A stretch of 49,859 nt of DNA from Phaeospirillum sp. (GTDB taxonomy: Bacteria; Pseudomonadota; Alphaproteobacteria; Rhodospirillales; Magnetospirillaceae): positions 1-49,859 of the forward strand of contig JAVBXM010000025.1 of assembly GCA_030824585.1 (NCBI GenBank), read 5' to 3'. Made by a program: the position numbers and the translations under genes. Of this stretch, positions 1 through 8,233 are shown in pieces; position 1 is the first letter of the stretch; each line of letters starts with the position of its first letter. The notes under the pieces are model-generated. The model was not told the DNA's origin. It did not search any database and saw nothing but the letters and a program-made list of their open reading frames with translations.

Positions 1-288
1 GTGGTGGTCATCTGCGTCGACGGGTCCTCTTTAGCCTCGGGGCAATGGTAGCAGCCCCGGGCAACGGACGCACCCTTCCCGCCACGGCGGAGACTACGGA
101 GCCAAAAAGGTAAAAAACAGCGAATACAAGGAATTGGCAGACCCCATATCCGGCCTCCGTAATCTCCGGAGTGGACCCCCCGGCGCATATTCGGGAACCC
201 TTTGCAGCGACGCACCCCATCGCCGCGAGGCCCGAATGCCCCCTTTCCCCCGTCTGTCCGCCGCTCCCGCCGGGGAATCCCTCCCGTG
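1..288. other. Left-edge segment without a confident gene
   Basis: No complete gene is visible. Bases 1-51 read on the plus strand as a 16-codon open stretch ending in TAG at 49-51, so they could be the tail of a gene cut by the window edge. The same bases can fold as a rod: 1-7 pairs with 79-85 (one G-U), TGCGTC 13-18 with GACGCA 67-72, and CGGGGC 38-43 with GCCCCG 54-59. That would suit a structured RNA or a terminator. I could not match it to a known RNA family. From about 105 to 288 I see only the leader of the universal stress protein gene. Confidence 0.3.
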
Positions 289-1122
289 ATGGCGATCCAG
301 CGAATCCTGCTGGCCACCGACCTGGAACCCCATTCGGACCGGGCCATGGAGCGGGCCGTGCAACTGGCCCGGCAGCATTGCGCCATCCTGACCGCCCTTT
401 ACGCCATCCGCACCGGAGCGGAGCGCAAGCCCCTCGACAATCTGCCGCCCCATCACATCGAGGCGGAGATGGCGCGGCATCTGGAGAGGATTCCCGGCGC
501 CGCCGATCTGCCGCTGGTGGTGGTGGCGACCGGGGGGCCGGTGGGGCCGTCCATGGCCCGCTATGCCGATCTGTGGAACGCCGACCTGCTGGTGGCCGGC
601 CGGGCCGAGCCCGCCGACGGGCTGGGCCTGACCTCCACGGTCGAGAAGATCGGCGTCACCGGGCGCGTCCCCCTGCTGGCCGTGGTGGACAAGCCGTTCG
701 CCCCCTATGCCACCGCCCTGGTTCCGGTGGATTTCTCCGAGCTGTCCCGCCCGGCCCTGAACGCCGCCCTGGCCATGGTTCCCACCGGAACGATCCGGAT
801 ACTGCACGTCTATGACGCCCCGGCCGCCTGCCTGGCGGCGGGGGCCGAACCCTCCGGCGGAAGCTTCGCCGATGATTTCGCCTGGCTGACCGGCACACTG
901 CCCATCCGCGGCCAATCGGTCACCACCGCCATACGCCTCGGCTCGCCCGTCGACGAGATCGTCGGCGAGGCCCTGGCGCCGCCGGCCCCCGATCTCCCGG
1001 CCCCCGATCTCATCGTCATGGGCTCGGCCGGGCGGAGCGGCCTGGGCCGGGCGCTGTTCGGCAGCACCGCCCACGAGGTCCTGGAGCGCATGCCTTGCGA
1101 CGTGCTGATCGTACCGGAATGA
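289..1122 (+). CDS. Tandem-domain universal stress protein (UspA family)
   Basis: Cytoplasmic stress protein of about 277 residues carrying two UspA domains. The first begins at residue 3 (RILLATDLEPHSDRA). The second begins near residue 145 (ALVPVDFSELSRPALNAAL) and ends with the nucleotide-binding signature G-S-A-G-R-S-G-L-G plus G-S-T about ten residues later, as in ATP-binding Usps. The first domain lacks a clear copy of that glycine signature, so only the second half is likely to bind ATP; this asymmetry is common in tandem Usps. An upstream in-frame ATG at 202 would add 29 Pro/Arg-rich residues with no Usp similarity, so I start at 289, although the ribosome site there is weak. It lies 40 bases before the antiporter gene on the same strand and may be co-transcribed with it. 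Confidence 0.85.
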   Translation: MAIQRILLATDLEPHSDRAMERAVQLARQHCAILTALYAIRTGAERKPLDNLPPHHIEAEMARHLERIPGAADLPLVVVATGGPVGPSMARYADLWNADLLVAGRAEPADGLGLTSTVEKIGVTGRVPLLAVVDKPFAPYATALVPVDFSELSRPALNAALAMVPTGTIRILHVYDAPAACLAAGAEPSGGSFADDFAWLTGTLPIRGQSVTTAIRLGSPVDEIVGEALAPPAPDLPAPDLIVMGSAGRSGLGRALFGSTAHEVLERMPCDVLIVPE

Positions 1123-1162
1123 CGCCCGCCCCCCACCATCGCAGAAGGAAAATACCGGCCGC

Positions 1163-2905
1163 ATGCCCCACGCCACCTCGCTGATCACCACCATCGTCGC
1201 CGGCATCGGCCTGGCCTTCGTCTTCGGCGCCATCGCCGTCCGGCTGCGCGTCCCGCCGCTGGTGGGCTATCTGCTGGCCGGCATCGTCGCCGGCCCGTTC
1301 ACCCCCGGCTTCGTCGCCGATCAGGCCCTGGCGCCCCAATTGGCGGAAATCGGCGTGATCTTGCTGATGTTCGGCGTCGGCCTGCACTTCTCGCTCAAGG
1401 ATTTGCTGTCGGTCAGCGCCATCGCCATCCCCGGCGCCATGGTCCAGATCACGGTGGCCACCGCCATGGGGCTGGGGCTGGCCCTGCTGATGGAATGGCC
1501 GGTGGCGGCGGGACTGGTGTTCGGACTGGCCTTGTCGGTGGCCAGTACGGTGGTGCTGCTCCGCGCCCTGCAGGAGCGCCGCGAGATCGATACCAGCCGG
1601 GGCCGGATCGCCGTGGGCTGGCTGATCGTCGAGGATCTGGCCATGGTGCTGGCGCTGGTGCTGCTGCCGGCCCTGGCCCATGCGGTCAACGGCCAAGGCG
1701 GCCTGGAGCGGGACTGGATCGCCACCCGCCTCGACCTGGGCCTCGGCGGCATGCTCGGCCTGACCTTCGCCAAGGTGGCGGCCTTCGTCGCCTTCATGCT
1801 GATCGTCGGGCGGCGGGTGATCCCGTGGCTTCTCCACACCGTCGCCCACATGGGCTCGCGCGAGCTGTTCCGCCTCGCCGTCCTGGCCATCGCGCTGGGC
1901 GTCGCCTTCGGAGCATCCAAGCTGTTCGGGGTGTCGCTGGCGCTGGGCGCGTTCTTCGCCGGCATGGTGCTGAGCGAGTCCGAGCTCAGCCACCAGGCGG
2001 CGCAGGAATCCCTGCCGCTGCGCGACGCCTTCGCCGTGCTGTTCTTCGTCTCGGTGGGCATGCTGTTCGATCCCAGCATCGTCTGGCGCGAGCCGCTGCC
2101 CTTCCTGGGCACCCTGTTCATCATCCTGTTCGGCAAGTCCATCGCCGCCTTCCTGATCGTCCTGGCCTTCCGCCACCCGGTCCGCACCGCGCTGACCATC
2201 TCGGCCAGCCTGGCGCAGATCGGTGAATTCTCGTTCATCCTGGCGGAACTGGGCGTCAACCTGGACCTGCTGCCCAGCCGGGCCCGCGACCTGATCCTGG
2301 CCGGCGCCATCGTTTCGATCCTGCTCAATCCCCTGATGTTCGCCGCCATGGACCGACTCCTGAAGCGCCTGGAAAAGCGCGGAAAGGAGACGGGGCCGGC
2401 AGAGGCCGCGCCGGAAACCATCTCCCCCGCCGACGCGTCCCTGCCGGTCACCTCGCAGGAAGGTCACGTGGTGCTGGTCGGCTATGGCCGGGTCGGCAGC
2501 CTGATCGGCGCGACCCTGCTGGAGCGGCAGACCGGCTTCCTGGTGATCGAGGACACCGACACCATCGTCGCCCAGTTGCGCAAGGCGGGCATCGAGGTGA
2601 TCGACGGCAACGTCGCCAAACCGCAAGTCCTCAAGGCCGCCAATCTGGCCAAGGCCTGCTGCATGGTGGTGGCCATCCCCAACGCCTTCGAGGCCGGGCA
2701 GGCGGTCCAGCAGGCCCGCGCCGCCAATCCGGCCCTGCGGATCATCGCCCGCGCCCATTCCGACCCCCAGGTCGAGCATCTGTCCGGCCTGGGCGCCAAC
2801 GTGGTGGTGATGGGCGAACGCGAGATCGCCCGCGGCATCACCGAGCGGCTGTTCGCCGAAAGCTGCAGCCCCGCACCGAACCCCACAAACATGTCGAGTC
2901 CGTAA
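1163..2905 (+). CDS. ybaL: YbaL/KefB-type monovalent cation:proton antiporter (CPA2) with RCK_N domain
   Basis: Inner-membrane K+/H+ antiporter of 580 residues. About twelve hydrophobic segments fill residues 5-400, including the family segments PLVGYLLAGIVAGPFTPGF and LGVILLMFGVGLHFSLKDL. A charged linker follows, then a cytosolic RCK_N/TrkA-N nucleotide-binding domain from about residue 433 with the Rossmann glycines G-Y-G-R-V-G and an acidic residue ending strand 2 (VIEDTD). Along the transporter domain it matches what I know of E. coli YbaL very closely, and the length is similar. The family exports K+ in exchange for protons, gated by nucleotide or electrophile signals; a regulatory KefF-like partner is not adjacent. 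The start is preceded by AGAAGGA about 15 bases upstream. The stop lies two bases before secDF, implying co-transcription. Confidence 0.9.
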   Translation: MPHATSLITTIVAGIGLAFVFGAIAVRLRVPPLVGYLLAGIVAGPFTPGFVADQALAPQLAEIGVILLMFGVGLHFSLKDLLSVSAIAIPGAMVQITVATAMGLGLALLMEWPVAAGLVFGLALSVASTVVLLRALQERREIDTSRGRIAVGWLIVEDLAMVLALVLLPALAHAVNGQGGLERDWIATRLDLGLGGMLGLTFAKVAAFVAFMLIVGRRVIPWLLHTVAHMGSRELFRLAVLAIALGVAFGASKLFGVSLALGAFFAGMVLSESELSHQAAQESLPLRDAFAVLFFVSVGMLFDPSIVWREPLPFLGTLFIILFGKSIAAFLIVLAFRHPVRTALTISASLAQIGEFSFILAELGVNLDLLPSRARDLILAGAIVSILLNPLMFAAMDRLLKRLEKRGKETGPAEAAPETISPADASLPVTSQEGHVVLVGYGRVGSLIGATLLERQTGFLVIEDTDTIVAQLRKAGIEVIDGNVAKPQVLKAANLAKACCMVVAIPNAFEAGQAVQQARAANPALRIIARAHSDPQVEHLSGLGANVVVMGEREIARGITERLFAESCSPAPNPTNMSSP

Positions 2906-2907
2906 GC

Positions 2908-5424
2908 ATGCTGTATTTCTCCAAGCTGAAATCGGCGCTGGTCTGGGCGGTCTGCGTCCTGGGCGTCATTCTGAGCATCCCCAATTTCGTCAAGCCGGAA
3001 GCCATGCCCGGCTGGTTGCCGCTGACCCGCTTCAATCTTGGCCTCGACCTCCAGGGCGGTGCCTATCTGCTGCTGGAGGTCGACAGCCCGGCGGTGATCA
3101 AGGAACGTCTCGACGGAACCGTCGACGCCGTCCGCACCGGCCTGCGCGCCGCCGGCATCGGCTACCGCGACCTGAATGGAGCCAACGGGACGGTATCCTT
3201 CACCCTGGTCGATCCGGCCCGGATCGCCGAAGCCCGCGCCATCATCCGCCCGGCGACCGAAGGAAGCACGCCGGGCCTGAAGGACTTCACCGTCGAGGTC
3301 AGCGACAAGGGGGCCTTCCGCCTCACCCTCGCCGAGGACGCCATCCGCACCGCGCAATCGCGGGCGGTCGAGCAATCGGTGGAGATCGTGCGGCGCCGCA
3401 TCGACCAGACCGGCGTCAACGAGCCGGTGGTGGCCCGCCAGGGGCGCGACCGCATCCTGGTCCAGTTGCCGGGCATCGACGATCCCGGGCGGATCAAGCG
3501 GCTGCTGGGGCAGACCGCCAAGATGACCTTCCACCTGCTGGCCGACGGGCCGGGCGCCGCCGGCTCCAAGCTGTTGCCGTCGACCGACACGGCCTACGGC
3601 AGCGACAAGATTCCCGTCCGCACCAAGGTGGAACTGGACGGCGCCCGCCTGCGCGACGCCTCCGCCACCATGAATTCCCAGACGGGCGAATGGGTGGTCA
3701 GCTTCGCCTTCGACGGGGTCGGGGCCAAGCGCTTCGCCGACATCACCACCAAGAACGTCGGCCATCCCTTCGCCATCGTGCTGGACGGCAAGGTGATCAG
3801 CGCCCCGGTCATCCGCGAGCCGATCACCGGCGGCCAGGGGCAGATCAGCGGACGCTTCACCGCCCAGTCGGCCAGCGACCTTGCCGTGCTGCTGCGGGCC
3901 GGCGCCCTTCCGGTGCCGCTGACCGTGGTCGAGGAGCGCAGCGTCGGCCCCGACCTGGGCGCCGACGCCATCCGGGCCGGGGTGATCGCCTGCGTGGTCG
4001 GCTTCGCCCTGGTGGTAGGCTACATGATGCTGAGCTACGGCCTGTTCGGCATCTTCGCCAACGTCGCCCTGCTGTTCAACCTGGCGCTGACCCTGGCGGC
4101 GCTGTCGCTGCTCCAGGCCACCCTGACCTTGCCCGGCATCGCCGGCATCCTGCTGACGCTGGGCATGTCGGTGGACGCCAACATCTTGATCAACGAGCGC
4201 ATCCGCGAGGAGGCGCGCAAGGGCGTCTCGCCCGCCGCCGCCATGGAGGCCGGCTTCCGCCGCGCCTTCGCCACCATCACCGACAGCAACCTGACCACCC
4301 TGATCAAGATGATGCTGCTCTATGCGGTGGGCACCGGAACGGTGAAGGGCTTCGCCGTCACCATCAGCTTGGGGATCATCACCTCCATGTTCACCGCCAC
4401 CATCGTCGCCCGCTGGCTGATGGTGGCATGGTTCCGGGCGCGGCGCCCCAAGAGCCTGCCGGTCTCGTGGGGGCTGCGGCTGGTGCCCGAGGTGACGCGC
4501 ATCCCCTTCATGAAGGGGCGCAACGTCGGCCTGATCGTCTCGGTGATCATCAGCGCCGCCTCCATCGGCCTGTTCTTCAAGCCGGGCCTGGATTACGGCG
4601 TCGATTTCGCCGGCGGCACGGTGGTGGAGATCCGGACCGATGGCCCGGCCGACTTCCCCCGGCTGCGCGAGGTCACCGGCCACCTGGGGCTGGGCCAGGT
4701 GTCGCTGCAGCAATTCGGCGCCCCCACCGACGTGCTGGTCCGCTTCGAGCAGCAGCCGGGCGGCGACCAGGCCCAGCAGAAGGCGGTGACCCAGGTCCAG
4801 AAGACGCTGGCCGAGGAGTTCCCGGGCATCTCCATCCGCCGGGTGGAGACGGTCGGCGCCTCGGTCAGCGCCGAACTGTTCCAGGAAGGCATGCTGGCCC
4901 TCGGCCTGGCGGCGGTGGCCATGCTGATCTACATCTGGTTCCGCTTCGAGTGGCAGTTCGGAGTGGGCGCCGTGGTGACCATGCTGCTGGACGTCACCAA
5001 GACGGTGGGCTTCTTCGCCATCACCGGCATGCAGTTCAACCTGACCGCCATCGCGGCGATCCTGACCATCATGGGCTATTCCATCAACGACAAGGTGGTG
5101 GTCTACGACCGGGTGCGCGAGAACCTGCGGCTTTACCGCCGCATGCCGCTGCGCGAACTGATCGACCGCAGCATCAACGAGACCATGAGCCGCACGGTCG
5201 GCACCTCGCTGGCCCTGTTCCTCGCCACCGCGCCGCTGGCCCTGTTCGGCGGCGAGGCCTTGCAGGAATTCGCCCTGGTGCTGCTGTTCGGCGTGGTGCT
5301 GGCCACCTCGTCGTCCATCTTCATCGCCGCCCCCATCCTGCTTTTCCTCGGTGAAAAGCGGCTTCGCCGCACGCCCGCCGAGGAAGAGACGGAGCCGTCA
5401 CCACCGGCGCAAGGCGGGCACTGA
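2908..5424 (+). CDS. secDF: Fused protein translocase subunit SecDF
   Basis: One 838-residue membrane protein carrying both SecD and SecF, the proton-driven accessory of SecYEG that helps pull exported proteins to the outer face. The SecD half (about 1-520) has an N-terminal membrane anchor, the LGLDLQGG motif near residue 47, the large periplasmic P1 region, and the TM block ending in LGMSVDANILINERIREE. The SecF half (about 530-815) starts with MKGRNVGLIVSV, has the GLDYGVDFAGGT motif, and closes with IMGYSINDKVVVYDRVREN. No stop or frameshift separates them, so the fusion is genuine. Fused SecDF is known in Bacillus and some alphaproteobacteria, whereas E. coli has two genes. It starts two bases after the antiporter stop. 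Confidence 0.95.
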   Translation: MLYFSKLKSALVWAVCVLGVILSIPNFVKPEAMPGWLPLTRFNLGLDLQGGAYLLLEVDSPAVIKERLDGTVDAVRTGLRAAGIGYRDLNGANGTVSFTLVDPARIAEARAIIRPATEGSTPGLKDFTVEVSDKGAFRLTLAEDAIRTAQSRAVEQSVEIVRRRIDQTGVNEPVVARQGRDRILVQLPGIDDPGRIKRLLGQTAKMTFHLLADGPGAAGSKLLPSTDTAYGSDKIPVRTKVELDGARLRDASATMNSQTGEWVVSFAFDGVGAKRFADITTKNVGHPFAIVLDGKVISAPVIREPITGGQGQISGRFTAQSASDLAVLLRAGALPVPLTVVEERSVGPDLGADAIRAGVIACVVGFALVVGYMMLSYGLFGIFANVALLFNLALTLAALSLLQATLTLPGIAGILLTLGMSVDANILINERIREEARKGVSPAAAMEAGFRRAFATITDSNLTTLIKMMLLYAVGTGTVKGFAVTISLGIITSMFTATIVARWLMVAWFRARRPKSLPVSWGLRLVPEVTRIPFMKGRNVGLIVSVIISAASIGLFFKPGLDYGVDFAGGTVVEIRTDGPADFPRLREVTGHLGLGQVSLQQFGAPTDVLVRFEQQPGGDQAQQKAVTQVQKTLAEEFPGISIRRVETVGASVSAELFQEGMLALGLAAVAMLIYIWFRFEWQFGVGAVVTMLLDVTKTVGFFAITGMQFNLTAIAAILTIMGYSINDKVVVYDRVRENLRLYRRMPLRELIDRSINETMSRTVGTSLALFLATAPLALFGGEALQEFALVLLFGVVLATSSSIFIAAPILLFLGEKRLRRTPAEEETEPSPPAQGGH

Positions 5425-5434
5425 CCGTCCCGCC

Positions 5435-5471
5435 CCTCCGCCCGGCACGCGGCTGGCTTGCCGGGCGGAGG
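5435..5471. terminator. Bidirectional hairpin terminator between secDF and the ABC-F gene
   Basis: A perfect 13-bp inverted repeat (5435-5447 with 5459-5471, arm CCTCCGCCCGGCA) encloses an 11-base loop between the converging ends of secDF and the ABC-F gene. There is no U-tract on either side, so it may work as a bidirectional hairpin or as 3' end protection rather than as a classical intrinsic terminator. Confidence 0.65.
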
Positions 5472-5479
5472 AAATCCGA

Positions 5480-7102
5480 TCAGCTATGCAGCCCGGGCGC
5501 CTCATGCCCGGTGCGCGCCACGTACTCCATATAGCTGCCGCTATACTGGTGGATGCCCTCGGGCGTCAGCTCCAACACCCGGTTGGAAAGCGCGGCCAGG
5601 AAATGCCGGTCGTGCGACACGAACAGCATGGTGCCCTCGTAGGCCGCCAGCGCGGTGATCAGCATTTGCTTGGTATCAAGATCGAGATGGTTGGTGGGCT
5701 CGTCGAGCACCAGGAAATTGGGCGGATTGAAAAGCATGATCGCCATCACCAGCCGGGCCTTTTCTCCCCCCGACAGGACGCGGCATTTCTTTTCCACGTC
5801 ATCGCCGGAGAAGCCGAAGCAGCCGGCGAGCGCCCGGAGCTGTCCCTGGTTCGCCTGGGGAAAGGAGTCTTCCAGGGACTCGAACACCGTCCGGTCGCCG
5901 TCCAGCAGTTCCATGGCGTGCTGGGAGAAATAGCCCATCTTGACGCTGGCGCCGACGGCGACGGTCCCCATGTCCGGTCCGGTCGCGCCGGCCACCAGCT
6001 TCAGCAGCGTCGACTTGCCGGCACCGTTGGCTCCCATGACGCACCAGCGCTCCTTGCGGCGGATGGTGAGGTCGAGCCCCTGATAGATGGTCCGGCTGCC
6101 ATAGCCCTTGTGCACATTCTTGAGGACCGCCACATCCTCGCCCGAGCGCGGTGCCGGCGGAAAGTCGAAGGATACGACCTGGCGGCGCCTCGGAGGCTCG
6201 AAGCGCTCGATCTTGTCCAGCTTCTTCACCCGGCTTTGAACCTGGGCCGCGTGGGAGGCCCGGGCCTTGAAGCGCTCGATGAACTTCAGCTCCTTCGCCA
6301 GCATGGCCTGCTGCCGTTCGAACTGGGCCTGCTGCTGCTTCTCGTTCAGCGCCCGCTGCCGCTCGTAGAAGGCGTAATCGCCGGAATAGGTGGTCAGCGA
6401 CCCGCCGTCGATCTCGACGATCTTGGTGACGATCCGATTGAGGAACTCGCGATCGTGGGAGGTCATCAGGAGGGCGCCGTCGTAGCCCTTGAGGAATCCC
6501 TCCAGCCAGATCAGGCTTTCGATGTCCAGGTGGTTGCTGGGCTCGTCAAGGAGCATGGCATCGGGCCGCATGAGCAGGATGCGGCCGAGCGCCACGCGCA
6601 TCTTCCAGCCGCCCGACAGCTTGCCCACGTCGCCGTCCATCATCTCCTGGCTGAAGCTGAGCCCGGCCAGCACTTCGCGCGCCCGGCCCTCCAGCTCATA
6701 GCCCCCCAACTCCTCGAACCGCGCCTGCACCTCGCCATAGCGCTCGATGATGGCATCCATCTCATCGGCACGGTCGGGGTCGCACATGGCCGCCTCGAGA
6801 TCGGCCAATTCCGCCGCCACGGCGCTGACCGGCCCGGCACCGTCCATCACTTCCGCCACCGCGCTGCGGCCGGACATTTCGCCGACATCTTGGTTGAAAT
6901 AGCCGATCGAGACCTGCTTCTCGATGGAGACCTGGCCGGTGTCCGGCGACTCTTCGCCGGTGATCATGCGGAACAGCGTCGTCTTGCCGGCACCGTTGGG
7001 ACCGACGAGACCGACCTTCTCGCCCCTGTTGAGCGCCGCGGAGGTCTCGAGAAAGAGAATCCGGTGACTGTTCTGCTTACTGATGTTTTCGAAGCGAATC
7101 AT
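5480..7102 (-). CDS. ABC-F family ATPase (ribosome-associated, Uup/YbiT/EttA group)
   Basis: Soluble protein of 540 residues with two ABC cassettes and no membrane segment, the layout of ABC-F translation factors that act in the ribosomal E site or confer target protection. Cassette 1 has Walker A GPNGAGKTT near residue 34, signature LSGGWKMRVALGR and Walker B LLDEPSNHLD. Cassette 2 has Walker A GANGAGKST, signature LSGGEKARLVMA and Walker B LVLDEPTNHLD. Between them is the charged, Gln/Lys/Arg-rich linker (RALNEKQQQAQFERQQAML) expected of the P-site tRNA interaction motif. The exact subfamily (YbiT-like or other) cannot be decided by eye. The AAGGAGG lying 32 bases upstream of the ATG is too far away to serve it, so the start is slightly uncertain. 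Confidence 0.9.
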   Translation of the reverse strand: MIRFENISKQNSHRILFLETSAALNRGEKVGLVGPNGAGKTTLFRMITGEESPDTGQVSIEKQVSIGYFNQDVGEMSGRSAVAEVMDGAGPVSAVAAELADLEAAMCDPDRADEMDAIIERYGEVQARFEELGGYELEGRAREVLAGLSFSQEMMDGDVGKLSGGWKMRVALGRILLMRPDAMLLDEPSNHLDIESLIWLEGFLKGYDGALLMTSHDREFLNRIVTKIVEIDGGSLTTYSGDYAFYERQRALNEKQQQAQFERQQAMLAKELKFIERFKARASHAAQVQSRVKKLDKIERFEPPRRRQVVSFDFPPAPRSGEDVAVLKNVHKGYGSRTIYQGLDLTIRRKERWCVMGANGAGKSTLLKLVAGATGPDMGTVAVGASVKMGYFSQHAMELLDGDRTVFESLEDSFPQANQGQLRALAGCFGFSGDDVEKKCRVLSGGEKARLVMAIMLFNPPNFLVLDEPTNHLDLDTKQMLITALAAYEGTMLFVSHDRHFLAALSNRVLELTPEGIHQYSGSYMEYVARTGHEAPGLHS

Positions 7103-7303
7103 ATGCGGCTGGGTTCCCGTGGTGCAATTCGGCCTCCTTATGCCACAGGATGGACGACGCCATAGAGTCCCGATCGAAATTTCGGCGAAAACACCCTGCG
7201 CCGGCGGTGGCCCGCAAGGAACTGGCCGAAGCCGGGGAGCGCCGGAGATCTGCCGGATGGTCCGGCGGGGCCGGAACGGCCATGGGTTAGAATCAATCTT
7301 ATT

Positions 7304-7320
7304 TCTACTATTTTAGTAGA
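7304..7320. promoter_or_regulatory. Sulfur-block operator, site a (TCTACTATTTTAGTAGA)
   Basis: Perfect palindrome with 7-bp arms around TTT, 58 bases before the start of the ABC-transporter/CooC/CooS operon. It lies in an AT-rich island within an otherwise GC-rich 276-base gap. The same TCTA-N8/9-TAGA pattern recurs at 14008, 14141, 19390, 19737 and 23741, each in front of a sulfur-block gene. The shared pattern is seen directly; the function as operator is inferred. Confidence 0.7.
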
Positions 7321-7378
7321 CTGATTCATTTTTGACGCTGTATACCGGATCGGCCATCGGATTTCGGAGCAGGCGGTC

Positions 7379-8221
7379 ATGGTTATCGGCAAAGGGGACA
7401 TCGACAGGGGAAGCATCGAGCTTGCGGGCATCGGCCATGCCTTCGGCCGGCATGGTCCGCGCGTGCTGGACGGCATCACCCTGACGGTTCCCCATGGTCA
7501 ATTCCTCGCCCTGGTCGGCCGCAGCGGCTGCGGCAAATCCACCCTTTTGCATGTGATCGCCGGCCTGATCCATCCCCAGGCGGGCGAGGTCCGCATCGGC
7601 GGGCGGGCGGTGCGGGGGCCGTCGGCCAAATGGAACGTCATGTTCCAGTCGCCCTCGCTGCTGCCCTGGATGACCGCCGCCGGCAACATCGCGCTGGGCC
7701 TGCGCTATGCCGGGACGCCGAAGGCGGAGATCGGGAACCGGGTCGAGGAATTGCTGGCCCTGGTCCACTTGTCCGAGCATGCCGGCGACAACGTCCAGGA
7801 CCTGTCCGGCGGCCAGCAGCAGCGGGTCGCCCTGGCCCGGTCCCTGGCCACCCGGCCGGACGTGCTGCTGCTGGACGAGCCGTTCTCGGCGCTCGACCCC
7901 TTCACCCGCGCCACCCTGCAACAGGAGGTGCGGGCCATCGCCACCAGCCTCGGCCTCACCCTGGTGATCGTCACCCACGACGTGGACGAGGCCCTGCTGA
8001 TGGCCGGCCGCGCCGTGGTGATGGCGCCCCGGCCGGGACGCATCGTCGCCGACATCGCCATACCCGAGGCCGAACACGACCGGCGGGCCTTCGCCGAGGC
8101 CCGCGCCGAAGTGCTGGCCCGCTTCGAGGCGGCGCACCCGTCGGCGATCCCGGAGCGGGCCTCGAAGCCCTCCATCCGCCGCTTCTTCTTTCCCGCCCTC
8201 GGGCGGCAACCCCAGTCCTGA
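7379..8221 (+). CDS. ABC importer ATPase, nitrate/sulfonate/taurine (SsuB/TauB/NrtD) class
   Basis: Energy-supplying cytoplasmic subunit (280 residues) of an Ssu/Tau/Nrt-type importer. Walker A is GRSGCGKST, near residue 47. The Q-loop region MFQSPSLLPWMTAAGNIALGL is typical of this class. The signature is [15 protein letters not shown], Walker B is LLLDEPFSALD, and the switch histidine is in VIVTHDVDEAL. The C-terminal about 25 residues (KPSIRRFFFPALG) extend beyond the ordinary end. It is the first gene of a five-gene unit with the binding protein (12 bases later), permease, CooC and CooS-like genes, downstream of operator site a. Sequence alone does not give the substrate; the linkage to CooC/CooS is the main clue. 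Confidence 0.88.
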   Translation: MVIGKGDIDRGSIELAGIGHAFGRHGPRVLDGITLTVPHGQFLALVGRSGCGKSTLLHVIAGLIHPQAGEVRIGGRAVRGPSAKWNVMFQSPSLLPWMTAAGNIALGLRYAGTPKAEIGNRVEELLALVHLSEHAGDNVQDLSGGQQQRVALARSLATRPDVLLLDEPFSALDPFTRATLQQEVRAIATSLGLTLVIVTHDVDEALLMAGRAVVMAPRPGRIVADIAIPEAEHDRRAFAEARAEVLARFEAAHPSAIPERASKPSIRRFFFPALGRQPQS

Positions 8222-8233
8222 CGGAGACGCACC

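Noticed and set aside
2482-4713. Long minus-strand frame (743 codons) opposite ybaL and secDF
   Set aside because: Antisense shadow; Gly/Gln/His/Asp-rich low-complexity translation and no ribosome site.
5351-7165. Long plus-strand open frame (604 codons) opposite the ABC-F gene
   Set aside because: It lies antisense to a gene with full ABC-F motifs; the translation is His/Gly/Asp-rich with no family pattern, as expected of a GC-rich shadow frame.
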